The notes: generated by a model from the letters alone, not told the origin. DNA of 64,000 nucleotides from Imperialibacter sp. EC-SDR9 (GCF_902498805.1 NZ_LR701573.1:269995-333994), one strand, 5' to 3'; numbered from the stretch's first letter, positions 24,961 through 35,181 are shown. Numbers and translations are program-made.

Positions 24961-26376
24961 CTAGGTGGCCTTTTGCTTTACCTCATAGCCTTTCCATCCG
25001 TAGTAGAACAGGTAGATGTAGCAAACCACGGGCAGCAGGAAGGACATTTGTATACCAAAAGTGTCTGCTAGTATTCCTTGTAAGGGAGGAATAAGGGCTC
25101 CGCCCAGTATTGCCATCACCAGCAGAGAAGATCCCTGGCTGGTGTATCGGCCTAAGTCTTTAATGGCCAGGGTGAAAATGTTGGACCACATAATTGAATT
25201 GAAAAGTCCTATGAAAAGCAGTGCCCACATAGATATAGCTCCATTCATGAACACAGCAACCAGCAGCAACACAATGGCCGCCAGCGAAAAGGCTGCCAGC
25301 ACTTTGTTAGGATGTGCACCAAAGATCATAAAGATGACATAGTTCAGAGCCAGACCAATTAAATAGGGCAGTGAATCCATGAAATCCACCCCAGCAATAA
25401 GTGAAACGATGGCATAGCCAGCCACGCCCAAAGCAAACATACCCGCTAGCTTCTTACCTGCGGTAGACTTGTCGCTCATCATGATGGCGCCCATAAAGCG
25501 ACCGATCATAGCTCCACCCCAATAGAAGGAAAGCAATTTACTGGCGGCTCCTTCCTCCAGTCCTGTGATGTTTTCAAGCCCCATAAAATTGATGAGCAGA
25601 CTACCAATAGCTACCTCAGCACCCACGTAGGCAAAAATCGCAAAGATGCCTCCCCGAAGATGACTAAAACCAAGCACTTTGGCTCCTTTTTCGATTACGT
25701 CCTCATTGGCAAACTTGGGAAGTTTGATAAAGAAGATGACTACAGCCAGGAGCCAGAAAAGACCGGCCAACACGATGTAAGGAATTTTCACTGCCACTTC
25801 ACCTGCAGAGGCATCAGTTACAAAATATTGAAAGATGAAGAAGCCTCCAATGACCGGCGCAATGGTTGTTCCGAATGAGTTGAACCCTTGCGCCAGATTA
25901 AGGCGGCTACTTGCGGACTCTGGTCTGCCAAGCAAGGCGACATATGGGTTGGCGGCAATTTGCAGCATGGTGAGGCCAAGTCCCAGGCAAAATAAGGCGC
26001 CGAGGAATAAGCCGTATTGCAGGAAGATGGCTGCCGGGTAGAAAAGGAAACAGCCAGCACCCGCCACAACAAGCCCGATGATAATCCCATTCTTATAGCC
26101 AATGCGGTTGATTGGGTCACCAAATCGCACCGAAAACAGAAAGTAAAACAAGGCTCCGAGAAAATAGGCGCCAAAGAAGGCAAATTGCACAAGTGTTGCC
26201 TGGAAGATGGTGAGTGTGAATACCCCCCGCAGATAGGGAATCAGGATATCATTGAGACAGGTAATGAAACCCCACATAAAGAACAGTGAGAACAGCGAGA
26301 TTTGAGCCTGTATCTGGCCGCCGGAGGGTGCTCCCTGAGATGTGCCTGAAGTAGAATTTACGGAGATTGAAGCCAC
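24961..26376 (-). CDS. FHS-family sugar MFS transporter (FucP/GluP/NagP type)
   Basis: This 471-residue, 12-segment permease has the fucose-galactose-glucose-GlcNAc:H+ symporter pattern: FMWGFITCLNDILIPYL in segment 1, ANPYVALLGRPESASSRLNLAQGFNSFG across segments 4-5 and GALIPPLQG late. Members carry fucose, glucose, galactose or GlcNAc (NagP). With NagA and NagB in the same cluster, GlcNAc is the best guess. The start appears to be GTG at 26376. It is the first gene of the minus-strand cluster, separated by 91 bp from the next, where a second promoter may exist. Confidence 0.87.
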   Translation of the reverse strand: MASISVNSTSGTSQGAPSGGQIQAQISLFSLFFMWGFITCLNDILIPYLRGVFTLTIFQATLVQFAFFGAYFLGALFYFLFSVRFGDPINRIGYKNGIIIGLVVAGAGCFLFYPAAIFLQYGLFLGALFCLGLGLTMLQIAANPYVALLGRPESASSRLNLAQGFNSFGTTIAPVIGGFFIFQYFVTDASAGEVAVKIPYIVLAGLFWLLAVVIFFIKLPKFANEDVIEKGAKVLGFSHLRGGIFAIFAYVGAEVAIGSLLINFMGLENITGLEEGAASKLLSFYWGGAMIGRFMGAIMMSDKSTAGKKLAGMFALGVAGYAIVSLIAGVDFMDSLPYLIGLALNYVIFMIFGAHPNKVLAAFSLAAIVLLLVAVFMNGAISMWALLFIGLFNSIMWSNIFTLAIKDLGRYTSQGSSLLVMAILGGALIPPLQGILADTFGIQMSFLLPVVCYIYLFYYGWKGYEVKQKAT

Positions 26377-26567
26377 TATGGTAGTTTGTTAGGTATTGCA
26401 AAAGTGGGCTAATATACTGTTTTGCTCAGAAGTTTATCTAATGTAGGCGAGCTGAAATTAATCCACGTTATGATAAGACATCATATCGGGGCATTTGTCA
26501 TTCATTTACTTTTAAAATTGATATTTTTTGGATAAATTATACAATCCATTCATCACCTTGAACCATC

Positions 26568-29159
26568 TTGATCCGATCTAAATACCTTGCTGTTGTAGGT
26601 CTACTTGTACAAAGTTTCATTGTCAAGGCTATTGTTGCTCCCAACGATTTGAGAAGGGATTTGACCGAAAAGCTAAGGATTGAAACCGACAATCGAAAGA
26701 GGGTCGATTTGATGAATGAGATATCATATAGCTACTTTGACTCCAATGACACAATCGCAAACTCCTACGCAGATAGTGCAGCCCGTCTTAGTAGAAAAAT
26801 AGATTATCAGGCAGGTTTAAAGTATGCTGTTCTTTTGCAGGGCATTGGTTTTTATGGCCGGGCTGTTTACGATTCAGCGCTTTTCAAATTCAGTGAATCG
26901 CAGAAAATTGAGGATGAAGGCAGCCGTGAAATTGACCTCTACGCCTCGGCGCTGATTGGAGAGTGCCTTACAGTATTGGCGAAATATGATTCAGCTGAAA
27001 TTGCATTTGATAAAATGCTGGCGAAAGCGAAAAGCACCAATTCATATTGGCTACCCAGAGCCTACCTTGGGTTTGCCAGGATATCGTTAAGAAAATGGGA
27101 CAACAATAGGGCATTACTTTTCCTCGACAGCGCCAGGTCGTTGATTCCTGATTCCATACAGGACTTCAGAAATATGGAGTTACTGACATTGTATGGCGAG
27201 GCCCAAAACAACCTCCTCAAGTTAGACGAGTCGCATCAGGCGTTTGACCAAATGTGCTCCATTGCTGAATCCTTCAACGACAACTACTTCAGAATTAAGT
27301 GTATGCTTCGGCAAGCGGATTTTTTTTATGACAGAGGGAATTATCCAGAGGCGCTTGAGAATATCAGGGATGCATTGGAAATCACCAAGGTTTACAACTA
27401 CCCAGCACAGCAGGTGCAAATTTTGTATCAGGCTGGGTTGATCTATTTTCAGTTAACGGATTTTGATCTTGCACTTGACTATTATTTTAAGGCCCTCAGC
27501 CTCAGTGAGTCAATTGGTTTGGATGCCGAGACAGCCAATATCCTGATCGAAATCGCATGGGTGTTCAAGGAAGAGCGAAAGCTGGATTTGGCGCTTGATT
27601 TTGCAGAACGCTCGATGGAGATAAATGAAAGAATTGGCAGCAAATACGGCGTTGCCTATGTTCATAACACGCAGGGGCTTATTTATTTTCTTCAAAAGAA
27701 GTTTCCGGAAGCCATCGGGCAGTTCAGGCTGGCTTTGGCGCTGCGAAGGGAAATCAATTACGCAAGGGGGATTGTGGCAACTCTTTATAACGAGGCACTT
27801 GTGTTTGAAGAGCTGGGAGAAAACGAAAGGGCGCTGAAGCAACTATTACAAGCGATCGAACTTGTCACTCCGATAAACAATGCTTTGAGTTTCTCCAATT
27901 ACTATCAACAAATTGCCAAGCTATTGATAAAAATGGGTCGTTTTGACGAGGCTGAGAATTTTCTTGAAAAGGCGACCATGATGGATGACAGATCAACCTC
28001 CAGGTTGTCGCTAAGAGCCAGTTATCTTTTGTATTCACAGCTGCATGAAGCAAAAGGGGACTTCAAATCGGCTTTAACCTACAGGAAAGAATATGAGATA
28101 CTTACTGACAGCATCTTCTCAGACAAAAGTTCGGCGAAGATTGCCGTATTGCAGGCAACGTATAACCTAAAACAGAAAGAAAGCGAGATTGCGGCATTGA
28201 AAAATCAACGGCAAATGCACGAGGATTTGCTGCTCCTGCAAAATGCCGAAATACGAGACCAGAAATTACAGATTTATGTCGCTGTCTTTTTTCTGGCAAT
28301 CGTCTCCGTGTTTGTGGCGATAATGATACACTTATATCGAAAGCTGAATCATGTACAAAAGAGCCTGGCGTTGGCCAACAGCCAGCTGAAAGAGGCAAAC
28401 CTCACGGTGTTGGAGGCAAACAATACGCTGGAGCGAAAAGTGAATGATCGCACAAGTCAACTCAGGGCAGCTTATGCCGAGTTAGATACTTTTTTCTACA
28501 GGTCATCACACGACTTTAGAAGGCCACTTACAACGCTGATGGGCCTGGCCGATGTTGCCAAAATTACTGTCAAAGACGAGCAAGCCATCGAATTGTTCAA
28601 AATGGTGAGGGTGACTGCCGAAAACCTGGACAAGATGCTGTATAAGTTGCAGTCGATATCTGACATAGGTGCAATGGAGTTGTCCTATAAAAATGTGATT
28701 GTGCGGGATCTTGTTGAAAATTGCCTCGAAAAACATGCGCAGGAAATAAAGGATTTGTGTGTTGACGTTATCCTAAATGTTCAGGTGGAAGGGCCCATTA
28801 CCACGTATCCTGTACTTGTTTCAATCATTATGGACAATCTCATTGAGAATGCCTTGAATTTCTCCAGCAGATCGGAACCGTATGTAAAAGTCAATGCTTA
28901 CTTGAAGGGAGACAGCCTGGTTATTGAAGTTGAAGACAATGGCCATGGAATTCCCGACGACCATAAAATGAACATTTTTGCCATGTACTTCAAAGCGACC
29001 GAGAAGTCAAAAGGGAATGGCCTTGGGCTCTATATCGTTTCGAAGGCTGCTGAGAAGCTATCTGCCACTGTGCACGTAGAAACAGCTTTTGATAAGGGGA
29101 GCAGATTTATTGTCGAAATTCCAGACTGCGTGGACTCCGAGCAGGCAGTGTCGGCCTAA
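26568..29159 (+). CDS. Tetratricopeptide-repeat sensor histidine kinase
   Basis: The 863-residue protein has a signal-like N terminus, a long periplasmic TPR array (about residues 60-520, seen as repeated YxxALxxF/YxxA helix pairs), one membrane segment near residue 575 and a coiled coil. A HisKA domain follows with phospho-acceptor H648 (SSHDFRRPLTTL), and a HATPase domain with N box (ENALNFSS), DNGHGIPDD and GNGLGLYIVSKA. TGA at 26559 blocks the frame, and TTG at 26568 is the only start that keeps the signal segment. No response regulator is adjacent, so it is an orphan kinase here. The TPRs probably sense a protein or peptide (inference). Confidence 0.9.
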   Translation: MIRSKYLAVVGLLVQSFIVKAIVAPNDLRRDLTEKLRIETDNRKRVDLMNEISYSYFDSNDTIANSYADSAARLSRKIDYQAGLKYAVLLQGIGFYGRAVYDSALFKFSESQKIEDEGSREIDLYASALIGECLTVLAKYDSAEIAFDKMLAKAKSTNSYWLPRAYLGFARISLRKWDNNRALLFLDSARSLIPDSIQDFRNMELLTLYGEAQNNLLKLDESHQAFDQMCSIAESFNDNYFRIKCMLRQADFFYDRGNYPEALENIRDALEITKVYNYPAQQVQILYQAGLIYFQLTDFDLALDYYFKALSLSESIGLDAETANILIEIAWVFKEERKLDLALDFAERSMEINERIGSKYGVAYVHNTQGLIYFLQKKFPEAIGQFRLALALRREINYARGIVATLYNEALVFEELGENERALKQLLQAIELVTPINNALSFSNYYQQIAKLLIKMGRFDEAENFLEKATMMDDRSTSRLSLRASYLLYSQLHEAKGDFKSALTYRKEYEILTDSIFSDKSSAKIAVLQATYNLKQKESEIAALKNQRQMHEDLLLLQNAEIRDQKLQIYVAVFFLAIVSVFVAIMIHLYRKLNHVQKSLALANSQLKEANLTVLEANNTLERKVNDRTSQLRAAYAELDTFFYRSSHDFRRPLTTLMGLADVAKITVKDEQAIELFKMVRVTAENLDKMLYKLQSISDIGAMELSYKNVIVRDLVENCLEKHAQEIKDLCVDVILNVQVEGPITTYPVLVSIIMDNLIENALNFSSRSEPYVKVNAYLKGDSLVIEVEDNGHGIPDDHKMNIFAMYFKATEKSKGNGLGLYIVSKAAEKLSATVHVETAFDKGSRFIVEIPDCVDSEQAVSA

Positions 29160-29263
29160 ATGATCGGGAAGCCTGTGTTGCGTGCCCTGGCCGTCACCGC
29201 AACACACTACTTTTTTGATCTATAGGCAAATAGTAATTACCTTTCCGCTAAATAACTCGAATA

Positions 29264-29716
29264 ATGTACGAAATACTTCTTTTTGCTCATTCCTGGCTTC
29301 GTTGGGTCACCCTCATTCTTTTTGCTGTTGTGCTCTTTAACTCCCTTGGCGGGATGAATGGAGGCAAGGAATACTTAAAAAAGGACAAGACACTGACGAC
29401 CTCTTTGATTGGAACGCTTCACCTTCAGCTGCTGATTGGGTTGCTGCTTTATTTCGTGTATAGCCCTATCACTACTACAGCAATGGAGAATATGAAGATC
29501 GCCATGAAAGTGGGTGCTGTGAGATATTGGGCCGTTGAGCATATCTCGATCATGATAGTGGCCGTGATTGTAGCCCAAATTGGAAGTATCCGAGTGAAGA
29601 AAACTTCGGTTGATAAGAAGAAATTCAAGCTCCAGGCCATATTTTTCGGCATCGCATTGATACTGATTCTTTCTCGAATCCCCTGGTCAGAGTCGGCTCG
29701 TCTGTTCAGGTTTTAG
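29264..29716 (+). CDS. Small four-helix membrane protein (cytochrome b-like)
   Basis: The 150-residue protein has four predicted membrane helices and conserved-looking histidines (HSWLRW in helix 1, HLQL in helix 2, EHISIM in helix 3), a pattern that could bind haem and that often leads to a 'cytochrome b' annotation. It starts MYEILLFAHSWLRW, a hallmark of a Bacteroidota-specific family. No enzymatic residues are visible. It lies alone between two histidine kinases. The function is unknown and the haem suggestion is weak. Confidence 0.7.
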   Translation: MYEILLFAHSWLRWVTLILFAVVLFNSLGGMNGGKEYLKKDKTLTTSLIGTLHLQLLIGLLLYFVYSPITTTAMENMKIAMKVGAVRYWAVEHISIMIVAVIVAQIGSIRVKKTSVDKKKFKLQAIFFGIALILILSRIPWSESARLFRF

Positions 29717-29851
29717 CCTGATTCGAGCGCTCACTGCCCATAGTTTCCCTGCTATGTATGATTTATTCCTGAAATTGTGCTGAGGCACATCATTGTGGTG
29801 CTGCCTTTCTGCGCTTACTTTGACTGCATTTGATCAATAAAGGCACAATTG

Positions 29852-31141
29852 ATGAAATTAACTTCATTTCGCATAGTCATGGTTTATTTTCTGATCGCTA
29901 CGATGTACATCGTGCTGTCAGATAAAATTGTATCCTACCTGGTGAGAGATATAAATTTGCTCTCTGAGATTCAGAGCTATAAAGGACTTTTCTTTGTTGC
30001 TTCTACATCAGTATTGCTTTACTATCTCATAAAGATCAATACCAGAGAGCTGAGAAAGGAGAAAACAGAAGCCTTAAGGAATGAGCAGAAATACCGATTG
30101 CTTTTTAACCAAAACCCACTGCCCATGTGGGTGTACGACGCCGGCACACATAGAATACTGGATGTGAATGAAACTTCGGTAAGTATTTATGGTTATTCAA
30201 GGGCCGAGTTTTTGACTATGATCCTTGAAGATATACAATTGGAAGCGCAGCCCGGCGATGTTTCGCCAAAACCAGCTGAGCAGGGAGACTTTTTCCGCCT
30301 GACAGGGAGGCGGAAGCACCTAAAGAAAAACGGAGCCAGCATATTTGTCGAGATATTTACGCACGCAGTAGACTATAAAGGAGTTAGTGCTAACATGGTT
30401 TTGGTGCACGACATTTCCGATATGCTGAAATCGCAGGAAGACCTGACCAGCTCTGTGAATGAACTCAACAACTTTGTGTATCGGGCTTCTCACGATTTGA
30501 GGGGCCCAATCGCCAGAATGATTGGCTTGTCCGAATTGGGAAAAACTGTTCACGACGTGTCGGATTCGATGGAATACTTCGGGCTGATTGGTCAAACCGC
30601 CTACAAGCTGGATAAGTCTTTGCAAAGGCTTTTAATTATCAACAGCATTAAAGGCCGGGAGCTTGAAGCGAAAGAGCGAAGTCTTCATTCCATGATCAAC
30701 GAGTCTGTCAAGGCCTTTAGTTTTGACCTGGCAGACCAGAATGTTGCGCTCACGCTAACCGAAGGTCCGGACACCACTGTTTGTTGCGATAAGTATTTTT
30801 TTCGGGTGGCACTTGATAGCCTGATCGAAAACAGCATCAATTTTAGAGCGCCTGCAAGAGTAAGAAAGGCAACAATTGTAATTGATTATGTCAGGACGGA
30901 AACTCATCTGCAGGTTAGGGTAACTGATAACGGCATAGGCGTAAAGAAAGAAGTGAAGGATCATATTTTCACACTTTTCTACAGAGGTGCCGAAGAATCA
31001 AAGGGATCAGGTCTGGGGCTCTACCTTGCATCCAGCGCTCTTGCAAGGGTCGGAGGATCGCTGGCGCTACAGTCGTCGGACGAAGAGTCGACAACCTTTA
31101 TTATTTCCATCCCTCTTGCTTGGTCTCCTCAGTTGCTTTAA
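29852..31141 (+). CDS. PAS-domain sensor histidine kinase, membrane-bound
   Basis: Two N-terminal membrane segments (about residues 6-26 and 45-65) enclose a short outer loop. A PAS domain follows (LFNQNPLPMWVYD to IYGYSRAEF, residues 85-190). The HisKA-like helix has H214 (ASHDLRGPIARM), followed by a HATPase domain with N box (LIENSINF), VTDNGIGVKKE and GSGLGLYLASSA. An ATG at 29852 directly follows an in-frame TTG; ATG is chosen. There is no adjacent regulator gene. A small-molecule or redox signal through PAS is likely but unidentified. Confidence 0.9.
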   Translation: MKLTSFRIVMVYFLIATMYIVLSDKIVSYLVRDINLLSEIQSYKGLFFVASTSVLLYYLIKINTRELRKEKTEALRNEQKYRLLFNQNPLPMWVYDAGTHRILDVNETSVSIYGYSRAEFLTMILEDIQLEAQPGDVSPKPAEQGDFFRLTGRRKHLKKNGASIFVEIFTHAVDYKGVSANMVLVHDISDMLKSQEDLTSSVNELNNFVYRASHDLRGPIARMIGLSELGKTVHDVSDSMEYFGLIGQTAYKLDKSLQRLLIINSIKGRELEAKERSLHSMINESVKAFSFDLADQNVALTLTEGPDTTVCCDKYFFRVALDSLIENSINFRAPARVRKATIVIDYVRTETHLQVRVTDNGIGVKKEVKDHIFTLFYRGAEESKGSGLGLYLASSALARVGGSLALQSSDEESTTFIISIPLAWSPQLL

Positions 31142-31158
31142 TTCCATTATCTTCCCGT

Positions 31159-32706
31159 ATGAAATGGAAATCGACTGCCGCCCATCTTGTGGTCATTGGC
31201 GCTTGCATGCTGGGGTGTGCACCCAAGCCCAGCCTTCCGGAAACACTTCGGGCAATTGAAAAATTTGATATAGTTATAAGAAATGGGAGGATAATAGACG
31301 GATCGGGTCAGCCAGCGTTTGCCTCCAGCATCATCATTCAGGCTGACACAATCGCCTACATCGGTCAGCTGGATTCCACCAGCACTGCCACGCTTGAGAT
31401 AGATGCCAACGGCAAGGTGGTTGCGCCTGGGTTTATCGATGCTCATGCGCACGGTGATCCGATCAAAACGCCTCAGTTTTACAACTTTCTTGCGCAGGGA
31501 GTTACTACTATTTGCCTGGGGCAGGATGGCTCAAGTGACTCAAAAGGAGAATTTGGTGCATGGCAGGCTTCCGTCGACAGTGTCAGGCCAGCACTTAATA
31601 TTGCTCCGTTCACTGGTCATGGTTCGTTGCGAATGGAAATAGAAACACCTTTTGAAGAGGAATTAAGTGAGGCAGATATGGCGATGATGACTACTGAACT
31701 GGATCATCAGCTACGGTTGGGCAGCTTTGGCCTGACGATGGGGCTGGAGTATGTGCCAGGCAGATACTCGGGAGAAAAGGAATTGCAGGCGCTGGCAAAA
31801 ATAGTGGGCAGCTACCAGGGCGTGTTAATGGCTCACATCCGCAATGAAGACAACGACAAGCTGGAGGCTTCTTTAGATGAGTTTCTGAGCCTGGGTGAAT
31901 GGGCTCCTGTGCACGTGTCCCACCTCAAGTCGGTATACGGCGAGGGTACAAAAAGGGCCCTGGAAATTACTTCCATCCTTACGAAGTATGAATCGCTTGG
32001 CTACAAGGTAAGTGCTGATGTTTATCCCTACATGGCCAGCTTTACAGGCATAGGTATTGTGTTCCCCGACTGGGCCATTCCACCAGCCAATTTCAATGCG
32101 GTTAAAAAGGCGAGAAGGGGTGAATTGGAGGAGTTTCTGCGAAATAAGATTGCTCAAAGAAATGGGTCGGCTGCGACCCTCTTCGGCACGCCTCCCTATG
32201 CAGGCAAAACGCTGGCCGACCTTGAAAAAGAGCTCGGCAAACCGTTTGAAGACATACTGATTGATGATATTGGGCCCAGAGGAGCAAGTGCTGCTTATTT
32301 TGTAATGGACGACTCACTACAGATGGCTTTGATGACAAGCGACTATGTGGTGGTGTCGTCCGATGGCAGCCCCGGCATGAGACACCCGAGAGGCTATGGC
32401 AGCTTTGGTAAAATGATTGAGACTTACACTGTGAAAGGTGATTATTTTACGCTGGAGCAAGTCGTTCATAAAATGAGCGGACAAACCGCTGAAATTATTG
32501 GGCTGAAAGACCGAGGGCTACTGAAGGTAGGCTACAAAGCTGATGTGGCAATTTTCGATCCGGCTAACGTCAAGGTAAAGGCCGACTTCCAGCATCCGCA
32601 CCACCTCACTGAGGGTGTCGATTTTGTTTTGGTCAATGGTAAGTTGGCGAGAAACAATGGCGAGTTTGTCGAAGAGCGAACCGGAAGCTTATTGAGGAGA
32701 GAGTAG
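31159..32706 (+). CDS. Exported D-aminoacylase-type amidohydrolase (N-acyl-D-amino-acid deacylase family)
   Basis: This is a 515-residue metal-dependent amidohydrolase. The start at 31159 yields a lipoprotein signal with lipobox (ACMLGC). Family motifs are VAPGFIDAHAHGDP, VTTICLGQDGSS (a position where D-aminoacylases carry a metal-binding Cys), AHIRNED, VSHLKSVYG and VVVSSDGSPGMRHPRGYG. Characterised relatives remove acyl groups from N-acyl-D-amino acids, including D-glutamate, and some act as dipeptidases. Membrane anchoring suggests work on peptidoglycan-derived or external D-amino-acid derivatives (inference). It begins 18 bp after the PAS kinase ends. Confidence 0.88.
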   Translation: MKWKSTAAHLVVIGACMLGCAPKPSLPETLRAIEKFDIVIRNGRIIDGSGQPAFASSIIIQADTIAYIGQLDSTSTATLEIDANGKVVAPGFIDAHAHGDPIKTPQFYNFLAQGVTTICLGQDGSSDSKGEFGAWQASVDSVRPALNIAPFTGHGSLRMEIETPFEEELSEADMAMMTTELDHQLRLGSFGLTMGLEYVPGRYSGEKELQALAKIVGSYQGVLMAHIRNEDNDKLEASLDEFLSLGEWAPVHVSHLKSVYGEGTKRALEITSILTKYESLGYKVSADVYPYMASFTGIGIVFPDWAIPPANFNAVKKARRGELEEFLRNKIAQRNGSAATLFGTPPYAGKTLADLEKELGKPFEDILIDDIGPRGASAAYFVMDDSLQMALMTSDYVVVSSDGSPGMRHPRGYGSFGKMIETYTVKGDYFTLEQVVHKMSGQTAEIIGLKDRGLLKVGYKADVAIFDPANVKVKADFQHPHHLTEGVDFVLVNGKLARNNGEFVEERTGSLLRRE

Positions 32707-32715
32707 CTCTTTTTG

Positions 32716-35181
32716 TCAATTTCCCTTTTTTGTAGTGTCGGCCTCAAACTCGAAAAACTCTTCCTCCTTCAGTTGTAACGTTTTAGCGTTTTTCCCGGGT
32801 TCTTTTCTGATTTCCTGTAGCAACACTTTCCCTTCCTCTTTGATGTTCTCAATCAGGCTTTTGGCGGCGCTGCGGGCGTCATAACTTACCTTGTAGTCAT
32901 CGGTTGTTCCGGCAATCTTCACGTGAGCGTAGATGTTTCCCCTTTCGTCTTCTTCTATAGCACCAAAGCTTTCATCGTTGTCACGCCGGCGTTGCTTGTT
33001 GAATAAAGGAACCTTCAGGCGGTAGTCGATTTGCTGATCGAAAGTATGGGTGCCGCTAAGGGTGATATTGGATACATTAGATTTGATATCCATGCTTGGA
33101 ATAAGGATCTTTCTGTTTTCGATAAGGAACTGGTTGGTGAGCTCTCCGAAGGTCAGGTGCCCCAGTTTGTCTTCTTTCACAAGTCTTGAAAGCTCTTGCA
33201 TAGGGGCGAAATCTATGAGCTGACCGTTAACGCCCCTGGCATTGATGCGGGCCCTGAACAGGTCGGACATAAAGCTGAGGTTGTTGTGAACGCCCATGTC
33301 TACATCAAAGTCGGCAAAAAGCTGTCCCTTGATGTGCTTGCTTTGCATCCAGGTTTGCCCGAAGTCATGAAAAACGTAGAAGACGCTGTCGATGTAGAGG
33401 TTTTTTACCTCCCCTGAGAAGTAGGTGAGCAGGGTATCCCCGGGTTGGTCGGACAAGTTACCGGTAAGCTTGATATCGCCACCCATGGTGGAGAAATCAA
33501 GTTTTTTCACATATACCTGCCGGTTTTGAATAAGCACTTCGGCATTTACATTTTTGCCGGTAAACCGGTCAAAGACCACCGTTTCAGCCTCTGCCGTTAG
33601 TTTCACACGGAGCCTGGGGCTCACTGTAAGCGAATAAGCCCCGCCGTCCCCGTTAGAGGTGTTTTTATTGGCCAGCAGTTCATTCAAGTCCAGTCTGTTG
33701 GCTGACACCTTGCCTTCCACCAGCAGCAGGTTGTTCTTCTCCTCATAGAAAAAATGAAAGTTTCTCAGCAGTCCATTAATTCGCAAATCGCTGTTTCCCA
33801 GCTTGCCGGTAGTTTCTGTAAATGCGACATCACGGTCGTTGAATAGTAAAATCCCACTCCACTCCCTGAACAACAGCGGGTAGCTTTGCCATGAAAAGGT
33901 TGCATCCTGGATAGTTGTTTCTCCATCTATCAGCCAATCGCCTGTTGCTTTTTCATCCAGTTTTCCCTCAAAGCCAAGTAGGTAGGTCAGCGTGCCGCTT
34001 TCGCTTTTTATGCCCCAGTCGGGTACGATTTTCTCAAACTGCGCTAGTGTCATATTACCCTCCAGCTCGGCCCTGGTGTGCATGGTGGCCATGTTGGTGA
34101 TGGTGGCGTTGCCCTGGACAGGAAAGGCGTTCATCGTTCCCGATAGGTTTTGCAATTGAAGACTCGTGCCTTCCGACTGAAGGTTCGTTGTCAGCCGACC
34201 ATCCAAACTAAAGTCCGAAAAAGCTAGCTGGCGGCTAGGGTAAAGGAACCGGACATGCTGTCCGCTAAAGTCGGTGACCAGGGTGGGCTTCCCATTTTGT
34301 TTTGTGTAGCTTCCTTTGAATGTCGCCTCGCCTTCTAAATCGTAACTGGCCCAGTCAGTCGGCCATCCAGCGGGGATATTGCTTAGTAAATCCTTCAGGG
34401 ATTTTGTGTTGCCAGACCACTCCAGTAGCAGTTCGTCAGGGCTTGATGACGTCAGCGTACCGGTCAGGTTATGGCTGGCCTCCTTTAGCTCCCAGGCCTT
34501 GATTTCGGTCAAATGCCCCTTGTCGATCCTCATTCCTAGAAGTTCTATTTCCAGCAATCTTCCCTCCAGGTAGGGAAAGCCCTGGTAAACCGTTTTCAGA
34601 TTGGTGCCTTTCCAATGTCCTGAGAAAACCTGAGGGCTGTTAATGGACTGGATATCGAAGTGGGCCTGGCTGAACTCCCAATAGCTCAGTAGCTCTGAAG
34701 GCCTGTCTTCGTAGCGGATTTTGCTGTTGGAAATTCTCAGCTTGCCAATAGTTAACTTTGGCGATTCCTCATCCACCACTTTCTTTTTGAACACATCAAA
34801 ATTCCTGAGGCCGTTTTCGTCTATGAGTAGGTTGATCTCGGCTTTTTCTACGTTGAGCTGACGAATGTGGTAATTTTTATCAAGGAAGTTCCAAAGGTGA
34901 AAACTGAACGATAGTCGCCCAATGCTTACCAGTGGGCTTTCTGGTGTGCCTGCTTCAACCTTTTGCAAGACAATCGATATGTTGGGGAAACTGTCCCAAT
35001 ACGAAATGTCGATGTGCCCTACTTTAACCGGGGTGGTGAGTCTCTCATTTACATTGTCCAGAAAGTATTGAATGAACTCATCACGGTTGATTTGAATGTA
35101 CAGCAGGCACGCCAATAGCGTGGCAGTGACAAAAGCAATTACTCCGGTAAGTATCAGTGCGGCTAGCCGTGGAATTTTCAC
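32716..35181 (-). CDS. AsmA-like protein
   Basis: The 821-residue protein has a single N-terminal membrane anchor (LAALILTGVIAFVTATLLACL) and a long, beta-rich body with an AsmA-type N-terminal segment (VNERLTTPVKVGHIDISYWDSFPNI) and a C-terminal AsmA_2-like region (GVNGQLIDF, DIKSNVSNITLSGTH). AsmA/TamB-type proteins form repeating beta-groove bridges thought to move phospholipids between membranes. The start appears to be GTG at 35181. It converges on the 31159 gene with a 9-bp gap and is divergent from tRNA-Val. Confidence 0.85.
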   Translation of the reverse strand: MKIPRLAALILTGVIAFVTATLLACLLYIQINRDEFIQYFLDNVNERLTTPVKVGHIDISYWDSFPNISIVLQKVEAGTPESPLVSIGRLSFSFHLWNFLDKNYHIRQLNVEKAEINLLIDENGLRNFDVFKKKVVDEESPKLTIGKLRISNSKIRYEDRPSELLSYWEFSQAHFDIQSINSPQVFSGHWKGTNLKTVYQGFPYLEGRLLEIELLGMRIDKGHLTEIKAWELKEASHNLTGTLTSSSPDELLLEWSGNTKSLKDLLSNIPAGWPTDWASYDLEGEATFKGSYTKQNGKPTLVTDFSGQHVRFLYPSRQLAFSDFSLDGRLTTNLQSEGTSLQLQNLSGTMNAFPVQGNATITNMATMHTRAELEGNMTLAQFEKIVPDWGIKSESGTLTYLLGFEGKLDEKATGDWLIDGETTIQDATFSWQSYPLLFREWSGILLFNDRDVAFTETTGKLGNSDLRINGLLRNFHFFYEEKNNLLLVEGKVSANRLDLNELLANKNTSNGDGGAYSLTVSPRLRVKLTAEAETVVFDRFTGKNVNAEVLIQNRQVYVKKLDFSTMGGDIKLTGNLSDQPGDTLLTYFSGEVKNLYIDSVFYVFHDFGQTWMQSKHIKGQLFADFDVDMGVHNNLSFMSDLFRARINARGVNGQLIDFAPMQELSRLVKEDKLGHLTFGELTNQFLIENRKILIPSMDIKSNVSNITLSGTHTFDQQIDYRLKVPLFNKQRRRDNDESFGAIEEDERGNIYAHVKIAGTTDDYKVSYDARSAAKSLIENIKEEGKVLLQEIRKEPGKNAKTLQLKEEEFFEFEADTTKKGN

